Source of the DNA: Sophora flavescens
Lineage: Eukaryota > Streptophyta > Magnoliopsida > Fabales > Fabaceae
Direction of reading: 5' to 3'
DNA length: 64,000 bases
NCBI GenBank assembly: GCA_030762895.1
Contig: JAUPTC010000097.1
Span: forward strand, 38,464 to 102,463
Shown here: positions 1-11,605 of the stretch, one piece after another
How positions within the stretch are numbered: position 1 is the first letter of the stretch
Layout of the letters: each line of letters begins with the position of its first letter
Program-made: the position numbers and the translations under genes
The notes under the pieces: generated by a model
What the model saw: only the letters and a program-made list of their open reading frames with translations
Databases searched by the model: none
What the model was told of the DNA's origin: nothing

Positions 1-192
1 TTTGAAGAAGAGAATCACAATTGAAAACTTGTTTTTGAGCAGGAACAACAACACGAAATTTCCCTTCACAAATAGATTCAAAGTGTTTTTTTTTTTTTTG
101 TGTTTTTGGGTTTAAAAGAAGAAAAGAAGAAAGGTAGAAGAAGAAGAACAAAACTCAGAAAACTCAACCAAAGCCTAAGCTTTGATACCACT
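1..192 (-). mobile_element. 5' leader of minus-strand LTR element X (runs off window)
   Basis: Read on the minus strand, this follows the LTR at 193-1190 and starts with a primer-binding site. It matches the leader that follows the PBS in the 2.49-kb array at 59113 onward (A-rich, with TTGAATTTTGAGC-like sequence). It has a T-run at 89-100 and GAA-rich low-complexity sequence at 115-155, and no coding potential. The rest of the element lies to the left of the window. Confidence 0.75.
179..190 (-). promoter_or_regulatory. Primer-binding site of element X (tRNA-iMet type)
   Basis: On the minus strand this reads TGGTATCAAAGC, two bases after the LTR end CATCA. It is complementary to the 3' end of plant initiator tRNA-Met with one mismatch (canonical TGGTATCAGAGC). 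It fixes the orientation of the element. Confidence 0.85.
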
Positions 193-1190
193 TGATGACA
201 ACCAAATGATGAGGTTGCCTTTGATGATCTTTTTTGGTTGAATTTTTAACACAAATTCGTGTAACACTTTGTAACCAAGATTAAAGTGAAGAAATAAAGA
301 AAATGGATGAGTAAGAAGATGATGATGGCGCCACAAAACAAGAGTTTTGATAAGCCAAGTGAGGTTCGCCACAAGAATCTTGGATTCTTGATGAGAACAA
401 TAGTTTGGTTCAACCAAGAACCTAGGAGAACAAAATTCTCACAAAATGGATTTGATCCAAAATTAACATCAAAGTTACCATTCCATGTGTTTGTCACAAA
501 TTACATATAGTTGAGCAGCCAACTTTTGGGCTTCCAAATCCAAACCATAACCCCCACTTAATTGACCTTAAACACTCACTTATTCCCACTTAACTTAGCC
601 ATCATAACATGAGTTAAAAACCCTCATAATGTAGCCACCAAATCTTTCAACTCAGCCATAAGACTATGAAGGTTACGCCCCCCTCTTCTTGACTCTTCAT
701 TCCCCTAATTATGTGGTGGTTACACTTGCTTCTCACATTAAAAGTGTAACCCCCATAATTTATACAATTTATCAAAATATCAACACACTAGTTTAGGAGT
801 TCTTATAGCATGCAAGCTAAAGATTCCTCCCACTAAGACACATACAAATTCGAATTCCCTCATGGATTACAAGTGGGCTGCCCCAAAAACATCACTTAGT
901 AATTGGGCTCACTCATAAAACCCATTTACACTTATTGAATTAAAACAAACAACTAAAATTGGACACTTCTTCATGTTGCACGCCCCTCTTGTCATGGATC
1001 CTTTAGTTGGATAATGTAAGTTAATAATTTGGGCTTCATTCCATCCAATCTTGCATTTGAGCTTGCTTCCATGATGAGAACCATAGTTTGAATTAACACT
1101 TGTTGGGATTTCTTGGTTGTAACATTTGTAATTGGCCCACCAAGCCCTTGATAAGCTTCTTGAACCATACTCCAAATTGGGCTCATATCA
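193..1190 (-). mobile_element. 5' LTR of element X, subfamily A
   Basis: On the minus strand the LTR starts TGATATGAGCC at 1190 and ends GTTGTCATCA at 193, so it has TG...CA ends and a TGAT...ATCA terminal inversion. It aligns along its length with the LTRs at 58140 and 60631. Its U3 carries an open frame (992-1190) with the GLGGPITN tail motif, and its downstream half carries the two-hairpin module at 327-396. It interrupts LTR Y: the sequence at 1191 resumes inside the second hairpin of another LTR. The expected target duplication on this side is GTTTG (1191-1195). Confidence 0.85.
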
Positions 1191-1972
1191 GTTTGATAAG
1201 CCAAATGAAATCCGCCACAAGAATGTTGGAATTCTTGATAAGGATAGAAACCTTGGTTCAACCAAGAACTTAGGAGAACAATGCTCACTAACAATGGAAA
1301 ATTCCAAATCACGTCCAAAGTTGCATTTCCAAGGTGTTTCATGCTTTACAAATAGTGTAGGCTGCCCAACCTTTGGCATCCAAGAAAAAAAAACGAAAAT
1401 AACATTTGATTAGCCTATTCATGACACTAATTACCCACATTTATTGATTAGCCTATTCATGACACTAATTACCCACATTAAGACAACCTTTGGAATGGCC
1501 ACAAAAGTGTTATGGCAGCCACCAAGACAAAAAAACATGTGCATAAAGACTCATAATTGTGGGGGTTACACTTTCTTATCACATTAAAATGTAACTCCCA
1601 CAATTTACAACTTTATTCAAAATAGAAAAACAATTCCCCTAAATTCGTGTAGAACATGCATGCGGTCCTACTTGCATGATTCTCCACTTATTCAATTGAA
1701 TTTGAACATAAAATTGGGCCTTGACTCACATATGTGCCCCACTTGTTTCTTCTTCATACACCCCTTTTTCATTTGGACCTTCCTCTTGGATGATCACATT
1801 AATCCATTTGGGCTCTTCATCATTTGACTCGGGCCTTGCTTCCATTAGGAGTCCAATCATTTGACTTAGGGCTTGTTGGGCCCTCTTAGCTCTTGCTCTT
1901 GTCATTGGGCCTCCTAGGCCTTGAATGGCCTCTTGGTCCAAATTGGGCTTCATTGGTATTGGGCTCGCATCA
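1191..1972 (-). mobile_element. LTR Y, interrupted by element X
   Basis: A minus-strand LTR starting TGATGCGAGCCC at 1972 and running to 1191, where it breaks inside CTTATCAAAC of the second hairpin because element X was inserted there. Its U3 encodes an in-frame tail with GLGGPMTRARAKRAQQAL (frame 1726-1972), the most canonical version in the window. Its right flank at 1973 is 5S spacer (AAGCGTATAAAGG). The insertion therefore lies just upstream of a 5S TATA box, and AAGCG is the expected target duplication. Confidence 0.8.
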
Positions 1973-1999
1973 AAGCGTATAAAGGATTTGATCGCGTAG
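1973..1999 (+). promoter_or_regulatory. Orphan 5S upstream promoter scrap with TATA box and left CGTAG target copy
   Basis: These 27 bases equal the last part of the 5S spacer seen before intact genes (AAGCGTATAAAGGATTTG...CGTAG), with one CG fewer. TATAAA lies at 1978-1983. CGTAG at 1995-1999 is repeated at 37638-37642 after the array. The promoter of the 5S gene at 37649 was therefore cut here and its TATA box is now about 35.6 kb away. Confidence 0.9.
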
Positions 2000-2525
2000 T
2001 GATGCAAACCAAGGATGATGTCCAATTTGAGGCCAAATTAATATTTTTGATGAAAATTTTATTTTCATTGTGGTGAACCCCGTATGCTTGAATTGGTCAT
2101 ATCTTGAGCTACGAATCTCCGATTGATACATTCTTTGGTGCGTTGGAAATATTAGGGAATTATCTACAAATCATATCTCAGGCCTCTTGACCAAATTCGG
2201 CTTCTATCATGGTGAAAAACGGGCTGCAAGTTTAATACGAATTCTTGGACCTTAAATGAGTTATATGTTAATTGGGCTACACCAAGCTTGATGAATGAGC
2301 AAGGCCCATTATGAATGGTGGCTGGGCACGTTTTGGAACTTACAAAGGAGAGAAACCTTTGGCTTGCATGCCTAGGTAACTCCTTTAGAAGTTATGGAAC
2401 CACTTTTATTATTTTCTTAAGTAGGATAGTTATATTCTTTTAATAACCACTTAGTGGAGAGTTATGTCTAGTTATTAGGAGTTTATGTCATCTTATGATG
2501 ACCTTTGGTTTTTACTTCCCTATGC

Positions 2526-2533
2526 TATATGTA
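2526..2533 (+). promoter_or_regulatory. Possible LTR TATA-like element (shown for unit 1)
   Basis: TATATGTA sits about 100 bp upstream of the two-hairpin module. Related LTRs have CTATATGTAAC (58795), CTATTTGTAC (47511) and CTATTTGTAC (50645) at the same place. The conserved position suggests the Pol II start region and hence the U3/R border. No transcript evidence is available here. Confidence 0.35.
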
Positions 2534-2635
2534 CACACCTATTACATGATGAATGATAACTTTGATGTTCAATTTGGTTTTTACCAATTGTGAGAGTGTT
2601 TCTCTCTTGGGTTCTTCATTGAGCCAACCCTTGTT

Positions 2636-2707
2636 CTTATCAAGAATCCAAGATTCTTGTGGCGAACCTCACATTGGCTTATCAAATCCCCTTGGATTTG
2701 TGGCGCC
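2636..2707 (+). other. Two-hairpin LTR module (shown for unit 1; in all 30 array LTRs)
   Basis: Two hairpins in tandem, each framed by CTTATCAA before and TTGTGGCG after. Hairpin 1 is CAAGAATC-CAA-GATTCTTG. Hairpin 2 is CAAATCC-CCTT-GGATTTG. GCCAA upstream and TTGGC between them could form an outer stem around hairpin 1. The same module occurs in every related LTR of the window with sequence changes that keep the pairing. It lies downstream of the TATA-like box, so it is probably transcribed (R or U5). Confidence 0.8.
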
Positions 2708-2798
2708 TACATACCATTCCTTACCTTCACCCATTTGCTTCTTTTCTTCTTCTTCTTGAATTTTGCTTGGTCACTCAAGGATAGATCCGAAAATTTAC

Positions 2799-2818
2799 AT
2801 GATCCTTTTTAGGATCAT
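2799..2818 (+). other. U5-terminal hairpin next to the PBS
   Basis: ATGATCCT-TTTT-AGGATCAT is a perfect 8-bp stem with a 4-nt loop, ending four bases before the LTR terminus. It is present in nearly all array units and in the LTR at 50072. Subfamily A LTRs have a different stem, CAACC...GGTTG, at the same position. Confidence 0.65.
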
Positions 2819-2824
2819 ATCATT

Positions 2825-2836
2825 TGGTATCAGAGC
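2825..2836 (+). promoter_or_regulatory. Primer-binding site, tRNA-iMet (unit 1, intact form)
   Basis: TGGTATCAGAGC lies two bases after the LTR terminus CA and matches the complement of the 3' end of plant initiator tRNA-Met over 12 bases, after which similarity stops (AAACAG). This is the most variable point of the array: 13 of 29 units keep this sequence and 16 do not. Confidence 0.9.
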
Positions 2837-3145
2837 AAACAGAATGAAAAAGATGTTGAGAAAAAGGTGGAGACTGCATTTTTTGAAGGGGAAAATAAAA
2901 ATAAAAAAATTGAGGCAAAGGTTGAAAGAAGAATTGCGAGTCTTCCTATAAAGGAAAATAAGGTGAAGGGAGCAATGTTGGCAAGGCAGCCTATATATAT
3001 CTTTCTATGTAAAGATGCTTGTTTGACTACCAATGCAAACTCTTTGCCTAGAGGTGATGACTCTATTTTGAAGGAAGTTGAAGAAACAATTCCAAGAGAG
3101 GTGCCCCATGGATTCAAAATGGTTGTGTTTGAACCCGGAGGATAA
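2825..3145 (+). pseudogene. Ty3/gypsy polyprotein remnant: charged linker plus PR-RT linker (unit 1)
   Basis: A frame open from the PBS to TAA at 3143. It begins with a lysine/glutamate-rich stretch (NEKDVEKKVE, ENKNKKIEAKVERR). It continues with LARQPIYIFLCKDACL and ILKEVEETIPREVPHGF, which resemble the segment between protease and reverse transcriptase of plant Ty3/gypsy polyproteins (known form: QP-x-LLCK-x-x-C ... LLQE-x-x-DVFP-x-EVPHGLPP). There is no ATG at its start; the first in-frame ATG is at 2974. A second short frame at 3167-3220 reads NSRSNSFQEGGNDANQG then stop. That is the usual polyprotein end, in which the PPT is translated as FQEGGND. No catalytic domain remains. It is open in units with T6 and shifted in units 3, 12, 13, 14, 17, 23, 24 and 26 (T5). 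Confidence 0.7.
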
Positions 3146-3188
3146 AGAAGACTCCTTAAGGCAATAAATTCGAGGTCGAATTCTTTTC

Positions 3189-3201
3189 AAGAGGGAGGGA
3201 A
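3189..3201 (+). promoter_or_regulatory. Polypurine tract (unit 1)
   Basis: AAGAGGGAGGGAA directly abuts the TG of the next LTR at 3202. This is the expected plus-strand primer position. The same tract ends each of the 29 internal regions. Confidence 0.9.
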
Positions 3202-4401
3202 TGATGCAAACCAAGGATGATGTCCAATTTGAGGCCAAATTAATATTTTTGATGAAAATTTTATTTTCATTGTGGTGAACCCGTATGCTTGAATTGGTCA
3301 TATCTTGAGTTACGAATCTCCGATTGATACATTCTTTGGTGCGTTGGAAATATTAGGGAATTATCTACAAATCATATCTCAGGCCTCTTGACCAAATTCG
3401 GCTTCTATCATGGTGAAAAACGGGCTGCAAGTTTAATACGAATTCTTGGACCTTAAATGAGTTATATGTTAATTGGGCTACACCAAGCTTGATGAATGAG
3501 CAAGGCCCATTATGAATGGTGGCTGGCACGTTTTGGAACTTACAAAGGAGAGAAACCTTTGGCTTGCATGCCTAGGTAACTCCTTTAGAAGTTATGGAAC
3601 CACTTTTATTATTTTCTTAAGTAGGATAGTTATATTCTTTTAAAAACCACTTAGTGGAGAGTTATGTCTAGTTATTAGGAGTTTATGTCATCTTATGATG
3701 ACCTTTGGTTTTTACTTCCCTATGCTATATGTACACACCTATTACATGATGAATGATAACTTTGATGTTCAATTTGGTTTTTACCAATTGTGAGAGTGTT
3801 TCTCTCTTGGGTTCTTCATTGAGCCAACCCTTGTTCTTATCAAGAATCCAAGATTCTTGTGGCGAACCTCACATTGGCTTATCAAATCCCCTTGGATTTG
3901 TGGCGCCTACATACCATTCCTTACCTTCACCCATTTGCTTCTTTTCTTCTTCTTCTTGAATTTTGCTTGGTCACTCAAGGATAGATCCGAAAATTTACAT
4001 GATCCTTTTTAGGATCATATCATTTGGTATCAGAGCAAACAGAATGAAAAAGATGTTGAGAAAAAGGTGGAGACTGCATTTTTTGAAGGGGAAAATAAAA
4101 ATAAAAAAATTGAGGCAAAGGTTGAAAGAAGAATTGCGAGTCTTCCTATAAAGGAAAATAAGGTGAAGGGAGCAATGTTGGCAAGGCAGCCTATATATAT
4201 CTTTCTATGTAAAGATGCTTGTTTGACTACCAATGCAAACTCTTTGCCTAGAGGTGATGACTCTATTTTGAAGGAAGTTGAAGAAACAATTCCAAGAGAG
4301 GTGCCCCATGGATTCAAAATGGTTGTGTTTGAACCCGGAGGATAAAGAAGACTCCTTAAGGCAATAAATTCGAGGTCGAATTCTTTTCAAGAGGGAGGGA
4401 A
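3202..4401 (+). repeat. Array unit 2
   Basis: LTR to 4022. PBS intact, frame open. Private changes: GAGTTACG near 3309 and TTAAAAACC near 3642. A marker. Confidence 0.95.
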
Positions 4402-5600
4402 TGATGCAAACCAAGGATGATGTCCAATTTGAGGCCAAATTAATATTTTTGATGAAAATTTTATTTTCATTGTGGTGAACCCGTATGCTTGAATTGGTCA
4501 TATCTTGAGCTACGAATCTCCGATTGATACATTCTTTGGTGCGTTGGAAATATTAGGGAATTATCTACAAATCATATCTCAGGCCTCTTGACCAAATTCG
4601 GCTTCTATCATGGTGAAAAACGGGCTGCAAGTTTAATACGAATTCTTGGACCTTAAATGAGTTATATGTTAATTGGGCTACACCAAGCTTGATGAATGAG
4701 CAAGGCCCATTATGAATGGTGGCTGGCACGTTTTTGGAACTTACAAAGGAGAGAAACCTTTGGCTTGCATGCCTAGGTAACTCCTTTAGAAGTTATGGAA
4801 CCACTTTTATTATTTTCTTAAGTAGGATAGTTATATTCTTTTAATAACCACTTAGTGGAGAGTTATGTCTAGTTATTAGGAGTTTATGTCATCTTATGAT
4901 GACCTTTGGTTTTTACTTCCCTATGCTATATGTACACACCTATTACATGATGAATGATAACTTTGATGTTCAATTTGGTTTTTACCAATTGTGAGAGTGT
5001 TTCTCTCTTGGGTTCTTCATTGAGCCAACCCTTGTTCTTATCAAGAATCCAAGATTCTTGTGGCGAACCTCACATTGGCTTATCAAATCCCCTTGGATTT
5101 GTGGCGCCTACATACCATTCCTTACCTTCACCCATTTGCTTCTTTTCTTCTTCTTCTTGAATTTTGCTTGGTCACTCAAGGATAGATCCGAAAATTTACA
5201 TGATCCTTTTTAGGATCATATCATTTGGTATCGAGCAAACAGAATGAAAAAGATGTTGAGAAAAAGGTGGAGACTGCATTTTTGAAGGGGAAAATAAAAA
5301 TAAAAAAATTGAGGCAAAGGTTGAAAGAAGAATTGCGAGTCTTCCTATAAAGGAAAATAAGGTGAAGGGAGCAATGTTGGCAAGGCAGCCTATATATATC
5401 TTTCTATGTAAAGATGCTTGTTTGACTACCAATGCAAACTCTTTGCCTAGAGGTGATGACTCTATTTTGAAGGAAGTTGAAGAAACAATTCCAAGAGAGG
5501 TGCCCCATGGATTCAAAATGGTTGTGTTTGAACCCGGAGGATAAAGAAGACTCCTTAAGGCAATAAATTCGAGGTCGAATTCTTTTCAAGAGGGAGGGAA
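4402..5600 (+). repeat. Array unit 3
   Basis: LTR to 5223. PBS has lost one A (TATCGAGC). The T5 run shifts the internal frame. A marker. Confidence 0.95.
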
Positions 5601-6801
5601 TGATGCAAACCAAGGATGATGTCCAATTTGAGGCCAAATTAATATTTTTGATGAAAATTTTATTTTCATTGTGGTGAACCCGTATGCTTGAATTGGTCAT
5701 ATCTTGAGCTACGAATCTCCGATTGATACATTCTTTGGTGCGTTGGAAATATTAGGGAATTATCTACAAATCATATCTCAGGCCTCTTGACCAAATTCGG
5801 CTTCTATCATGGTGAAAAACGGGCTGCAAGTTTAATACGAATTCTTGGACCTTAAATGAGTTATATGTTAATTGGGCTACACCAAGCTTGATGAATGAGC
5901 AAGGCCCATTATGAATGGTGGCTGGCACGTTTTTGGAACTTACAAAGGAGAGAAACCTTTGGCTTGCATGCCTAGGTAACTCCTTTAGAAGTTATGGAAC
6001 CACTTTTATTATTTTCTTAAGTAGGATAGTTATATTCTTTTAATAACCACTTAGTGGAGAGTTATGTCTAGTTATTAGGAGTTTATGTCATCTTATGATG
6101 ACCTTTGGTTTTTACTTCCCTATGCTATATGTACACACCTATTACATGATGAATGATAACTTTGATGTTCAATTTGGTTTTTACCAATTGTGAGAGTGTT
6201 TCTCTCTTGGGTTCTTCATTGAGCCAACCCTTGTTCTTATCAAGAATCCAAGATTCTTGTGGCGAACCTCACATTGGCTTATCAAATCCCCTTGGATTTG
6301 TGGCGCCTACATACCATTCCTTACCTTCACCCATTTGCTTCTTTTCTTCTTCTTCTTGAATTTTGCTTGGTCACTCAAGGATAGATCCGAAAATTTACAT
6401 GATCCTTTTTAGGATCATATCATTTGGTATCAGAGCAAACAGAATGAAAAAGATGTTGAGAAAAAGGTGGAGACTGCATTTTTTGAAGGGGAAAATAAAA
6501 ATAAAAAAATTGAGGCAAAGGTTGAAAGAAGAATTGCGAGTCTTCCTATAAAGGAAAATAAGGTGAAGGGAGCAATGTTGGCAAGGCAGCCTATATATAT
6601 CTTTCTATGTAAAGATGCTTGTTTGACTACCAATGCAAACTCTTTGCCTAGAGGTGATGACTCTATTTTGAAGGAAGTTGAAGAAACAATTCCAAGAGAG
6701 GTGCCCCATGGATTCAAAATGGTTGTGTTTGAACCCGGAGGATAAAGAAGACTCCTTAAGGCAATAAATTCGAGGTCGAATTCTTTTCAAGAGGGAGGGA
6801 A
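5601..6801 (+). repeat. Array unit 4
   Basis: LTR to 6422. PBS intact, frame open. A marker. Confidence 0.95.
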
Positions 6802-8002
6802 TGATGCAAACCAAGGATGATGTCCAATTTGAGGCCAAATTAATATTTTTGATGAAAATTTTATTTTCATTGTGGTGAACCCGTATGCTTGAATTGGTCA
6901 TATCTTGAGCTACGAATCTCCGATTGATACATTCTTTGGTGCGTTGGAAATATTAGGGAATTATCTACAAATCATATCTCAGGCCTCTTGACCAAATTCG
7001 GCTTCTATCATGGTGAAAAACGGGCTGCAAGTTTAATACGAATTCTTGGACCTTAAATGAGTTATATGTTAATTGGGCTACACCAAGCTTGATGAATGAG
7101 CAAGGCCCATTATGAATGGTGGCTGGCACGTTTTTGGAACTTACAAAGGAGAGCAACCTTTGGCTTGCATGCCTAGGTAACTCCTTTAGAAGTTATGGAA
7201 CCACTTTTATTATTTTCTTAAGTAGGATAGTTATATTCTTTTAATAACCACTTAGTGGAGAGTTATGTCTAGTTATTAGGAGTTTATGTCATCTTATGAT
7301 GACCTTTGGTTTTTACTTCCCTATGCTATATGTACACACCTATTACATGATGAATGATAACTTTGATGTTCAATTTGGTTTTTACCAATTGTGAGAGTGT
7401 TTCTCTCTTGGGTTCTTCATTGAGCCAACCCTTGTTCTTATCAAGAATCCAAGATTCTTGTGGCGAACCTCACATTGGCTTATCAAATCCCCTTGGATTT
7501 GTGGCGCCTACATACCATTCCTTACCTTCACCCATTTGCTTCTTTTCTTCTTCTTCTTGAATTTTGCTTGGTCACTCAAGGATAGATCCGAAAATTTACA
7601 TGATCCTTTTTAGGATCATATCATTTGGTATCAGAGCAAACAGAATGAAAAAGATGTTGAGAAAAAGGTGGAGACTGCATTTTTTGAAGGGGAAAATAAA
7701 AATAAAAAAATTGAGGCAAAGGTTGAAAGAAGAATTGCGAGTCTTCCTATAAAGGAAAATAAGGTGAAGGGAGCAATGTTGGCAAGGCAGCCTATATATA
7801 TCTTTCTATGTAAAGATGCTTGTTTGACTACCAATGCAAACTCTTTGCCTAGAGGTGATGACTCTATTTTGAAGGAAGTTGAAGAAACAATTCCAAGAGA
7901 GGTGCCCCATGGATTCAAAATGGTTGTGTTTGAACCCGGAGGATAAAGAAGACTCCTTAAGGCAATAAATTCGAGGTCGAATTCTTTTCAAGAGGGAGGG
8001 AA
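6802..8002 (+). repeat. Array unit 5
   Basis: LTR to 7623. PBS intact, frame open. First unit with C at the A/C marker (GAGAGCAACC near 7151). Confidence 0.95.
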
Positions 8003-9203
8003 TGATGCAAACCAAGGATGATGTCCAATTTGAGGCCAAATTAATATTTTTGATGAAAATTTTATTTTCATTGTGGTGAACCCGTATGCTTGAATTGGTC
8101 ATATCTTGAGCTACGAATCTCCGATTGATACATTCTTTGGTGCGTTGGAAATATTAGGGAATTATCTACAAATCATATCTCAGGCCTCTTGACCAAATTC
8201 GGCTTCTATCATGGTGAAAAACGGGCTGCAAGTTTAATACGAATTCTTGGACCTTAAATGAGTTATATGTTAATTGGGCTACACCAAGCTTGATGAATGA
8301 GCAAGGCCCATTATGAATGGTGGCTGGCACGTTTTTGGAACTTACAAAGGAGAGAAACCTTTGGCTTGCATGCCTAGGTAACTCCTTTAGAAGTTATGGA
8401 ACCACTTTTATTATTTTCTTAAGTAGGATAGTTATATTCTTTTAATAACCACTTAGTGGAGAGTTATGTCTAGTTATTAGGAGTTTATGTCATCTTATGA
8501 TGACCTTTGGTTTTTACTTCCCTATGCTATATGTACACACCTATTACATGATGAATGATAACTTTGATGTTCAATTTGGTTTTTACCAATTGTGAGAGTG
8601 TTTCTCTCTTGGGTTCTTCATTGAGCCAACCCTTGTTCTTATCAAGAATCCAAGATTCTTGTGGCGAACCTCACATTGGCTTATCAAATCCCCTTGGATT
8701 TGTGGCGCCTACATACCATTCCTTACCTTCACCCATTTGCTTCTTTTCTTCTTCTTCTTGAATTTTGCTTGGTCACTCAAGGATAGATCCGAAAATTTAC
8801 ATGATCCTTTTTAGGATCATATCATTTGGTATCAGAGCAAACAGAATGAAAAAGATGTTGAGAAAAAGGTGGAGACTGCATTTTTTGAAGGGGAAAATAA
8901 AAATAAAAAAATTGAGGCAAAGGTTGAAAGAAGAATTGCGAGTCTTCCTATAAAGGAAAATAAGGTGAAGGGAGCAATGTTGGCAAGGCAGCCTATATAT
9001 ATCTTTCTATGTAAAGATGCTTGTTTGACTACCAATGCAAACTCTTTGCCTAGAGGTGATGACTCTATTTTGAAGGAAGTTGAAGAAACAATTCCAAGAG
9101 AGGTGCCCCATGGATTCAAAATGGTTGTGTTTGAACCCGGAGGATAAAGAAGACTCCTTAAGGCAATAAATTCGAGGTCGAATTCTTTTCAAGAGGGAGG
9201 GAA
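8003..9203 (+). repeat. Array unit 6
   Basis: LTR to 8824. PBS intact, frame open. Has A at the marker although both neighbours have C. Confidence 0.95.
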
Positions 9204-10404
9204 TGATGCAAACCAAGGATGATGTCCAATTTGAGGCCAAATTAATATTTTTGATGAAAATTTTATTTTCATTGTGGTGAACCCGTATGCTTGAATTGGT
9301 CATATCTTGAGCTACGAATCTCCGATTGATACATTCTTTGGTGCGTTGGAAATATTAGGGAATTATCTACAAATCATATCTCAGGCCTCTTGACCAAATT
9401 CGGCTTCTATCATGGTGAAAAACGGGCTGCAAGTTTAATACGAATTCTTGGACCTTAAATGAGTTATATGTTAATTGGGCTACACCAAGCTTGATGAATG
9501 AGCAAGGCCCATTATGAATGGTGGCTGGCACGTTTTTGGAACTTACAAAGGAGAGCAACCTTTGGCTTGCATGCCTAGGTAACTCCTTTAGAAGTTATGG
9601 AACCACTTTTATTATTTTCTTAAGTAGGATAGTTATATTCTTTTAATAACCACTTAGTGGAGAGTTATGTCTAGTTATTAGGAGTTTATGTCATCTTATG
9701 ATGACCTTTGGTTTTTACTTCCCTATGCTATATGTACACACCTATTACATGATGAATGATAACTTTGATGTTCAATTTGGTTTTTACCAATTGTGAGAGT
9801 GTTTCTCTCTTGGGTTCTTCATTGAGCCAACCCTTGTTCTTATCAAGAATCCAAGATTCTTGTGGCGAACCTCACATTGGCTTATCAAATCCCCTTGGAT
9901 TTGTGGCGCCTACATACCATTCCTTACCTTCACCCATTTGCTTCTTTTCTTCTTCTTCTTGAATTTTGCTTGGTCACTCAAGGATAGATCCGAAAATTTA
10001 CATGATCCTTTTTAGGATCATATCATTTGGTATCAGAGCAAACAGAATGAAAAAGATGTTGAGAAAAAGGTGGAGACTGCATTTTTTGAAGGGGAAAATA
10101 AAAATAAAAAAATTGAGGCAAAGGTTGAAAGAAGAATTGCGAGTCTTCCTATAAAGGAAAATAAGGTGAAGGGAGCAATGTTGGCAAGGCAGCCTATATA
10201 TATCTTTCTATGTAAAGATGCTTGTTTGACTACCAATGCAAACTCTTTGCCTAGAGGTGATGACTCTATTTTGAAGGAAGTTGAAGAAACAATTCCAAGA
10301 GAGGTGCCCCATGGATTCAAAATGGTTGTGTTTGAACCCGGAGGATAAAGAAGACTCCTTAAGGCAATAAATTCGAGGTCGAATTCTTTTCAAGAGGGAG
10401 GGAA
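9204..10404 (+). repeat. Array unit 7
   Basis: LTR to 10025. PBS intact, frame open. C marker, as in all following units. Confidence 0.95.
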
Positions 10405-11605
10405 TGATGCAAACCAAGGATGATGTCCAATTTGAGGCCAAATTAATATTTTTGATGAAAATTTTATTTTCATTGTGGTGAACCCGTATGCTTGAATTGG
10501 TCATATCTTGAGCTACGAATCTCCGATTGATACATTCTTTGGTGCGTTGGAAATATTAGGGAATTATCTACAAATCATATCTCAGGCCTCTTGACCAAAT
10601 TCGGCTTCTATCATGGTGAAAAACGGGCTGCAAGTTTAATACGAATTCTTGGACCTTAAATGAGTTATATGTTAATTGGGCTACACCAAGCTTGATGAAT
10701 GAGCAAGGCCCATTATGAATGGTGGCTGGCACGTTTTTGGAACTTACAAAGGAGAGCAACCTTTGGCTTGCATGCCTAGGTAACTCCTTTAGAAGTTATG
10801 GAACCACTTTTATTATTTTCTTAAGTAGGATAGTTATATTCTTTTAATAACCACTTAGTGGAGAGTTATGTCTAGTTATTAGGAGTTTATGTCATCTTAT
10901 GATGACCTTTGGTTTTTACTTCCCTATGCTATATGTACACACCTATTACATGATGAATGATAACTTTGATGTTCAATTTGGTTTTTACCAATTGTGAGAG
11001 TGTTTCTCTCTTGGGTTCTTCATTGAGCCAACCCTTGTTCTTATCAAGAATCCAAGATTCTTGTGGCGAACCTCACATTGGCTTATCAAATCCCCTTGGA
11101 TTTGTGGCGCCTACATACCATTCCTTACCTTCACCCATTTGCTTCTTTTCTTCTTCTTCTTGAATTTTGCTTGGTCACTCAAGGATAGATCCGAAAATTT
11201 ACATGATCCTTTTTAGGATCATATCATTTGGTATCAGAGCAAACAGAATGAAAAAGATGTTGAGAAAAAGGTGGAGACTGCATTTTTTGAAGGGGAAAAT
11301 AAAAATAAAAAAATTGAGGCAAAGGTTGAAAGAAGAATTGCGAGTCTTCCTATAAAGGAAAATAAGGTGAAGGGAGCAATGTTGGCAAGGCAGCCTATAT
11401 ATATCTTTCTATGTAAAGATGCTTGTTTGACTACCAATGCAAACTCTTTGCCTAGAGGTGATGACTCTATTTTGAAGGAAGTTGAAGAAACAATTCCAAG
11501 AGAGGTGCCCCATGGATTCAAAATGGTTGTGTTTGAACCCGGAGGATAAAGAAGACTCCTTAAGGCAATAAATTCGAGGTCGAATTCTTTTCAAGAGGGA
11601 GGGAA
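10405..11605 (+). repeat. Array unit 8
   Basis: LTR to 11226. PBS intact, frame open. Confidence 0.95.

Larger units (their letters stand above)
2000..3201 (+). repeat. Array unit 1
   Basis: LTR 2000-2822, internal 2823-3201. PBS intact, frame open (T6). Edge unit with private changes: an extra C in GAACCCCGT near 2077 and GGGCACG near 2325. A at the A/C marker. Confidence 0.95.

Noticed and set aside
2825..2836. tRNA gene fragment
   Set aside because: The 12-base match is to the complement of a tRNA 3' end at the exact PBS position; no cloverleaf or A and B boxes are present.
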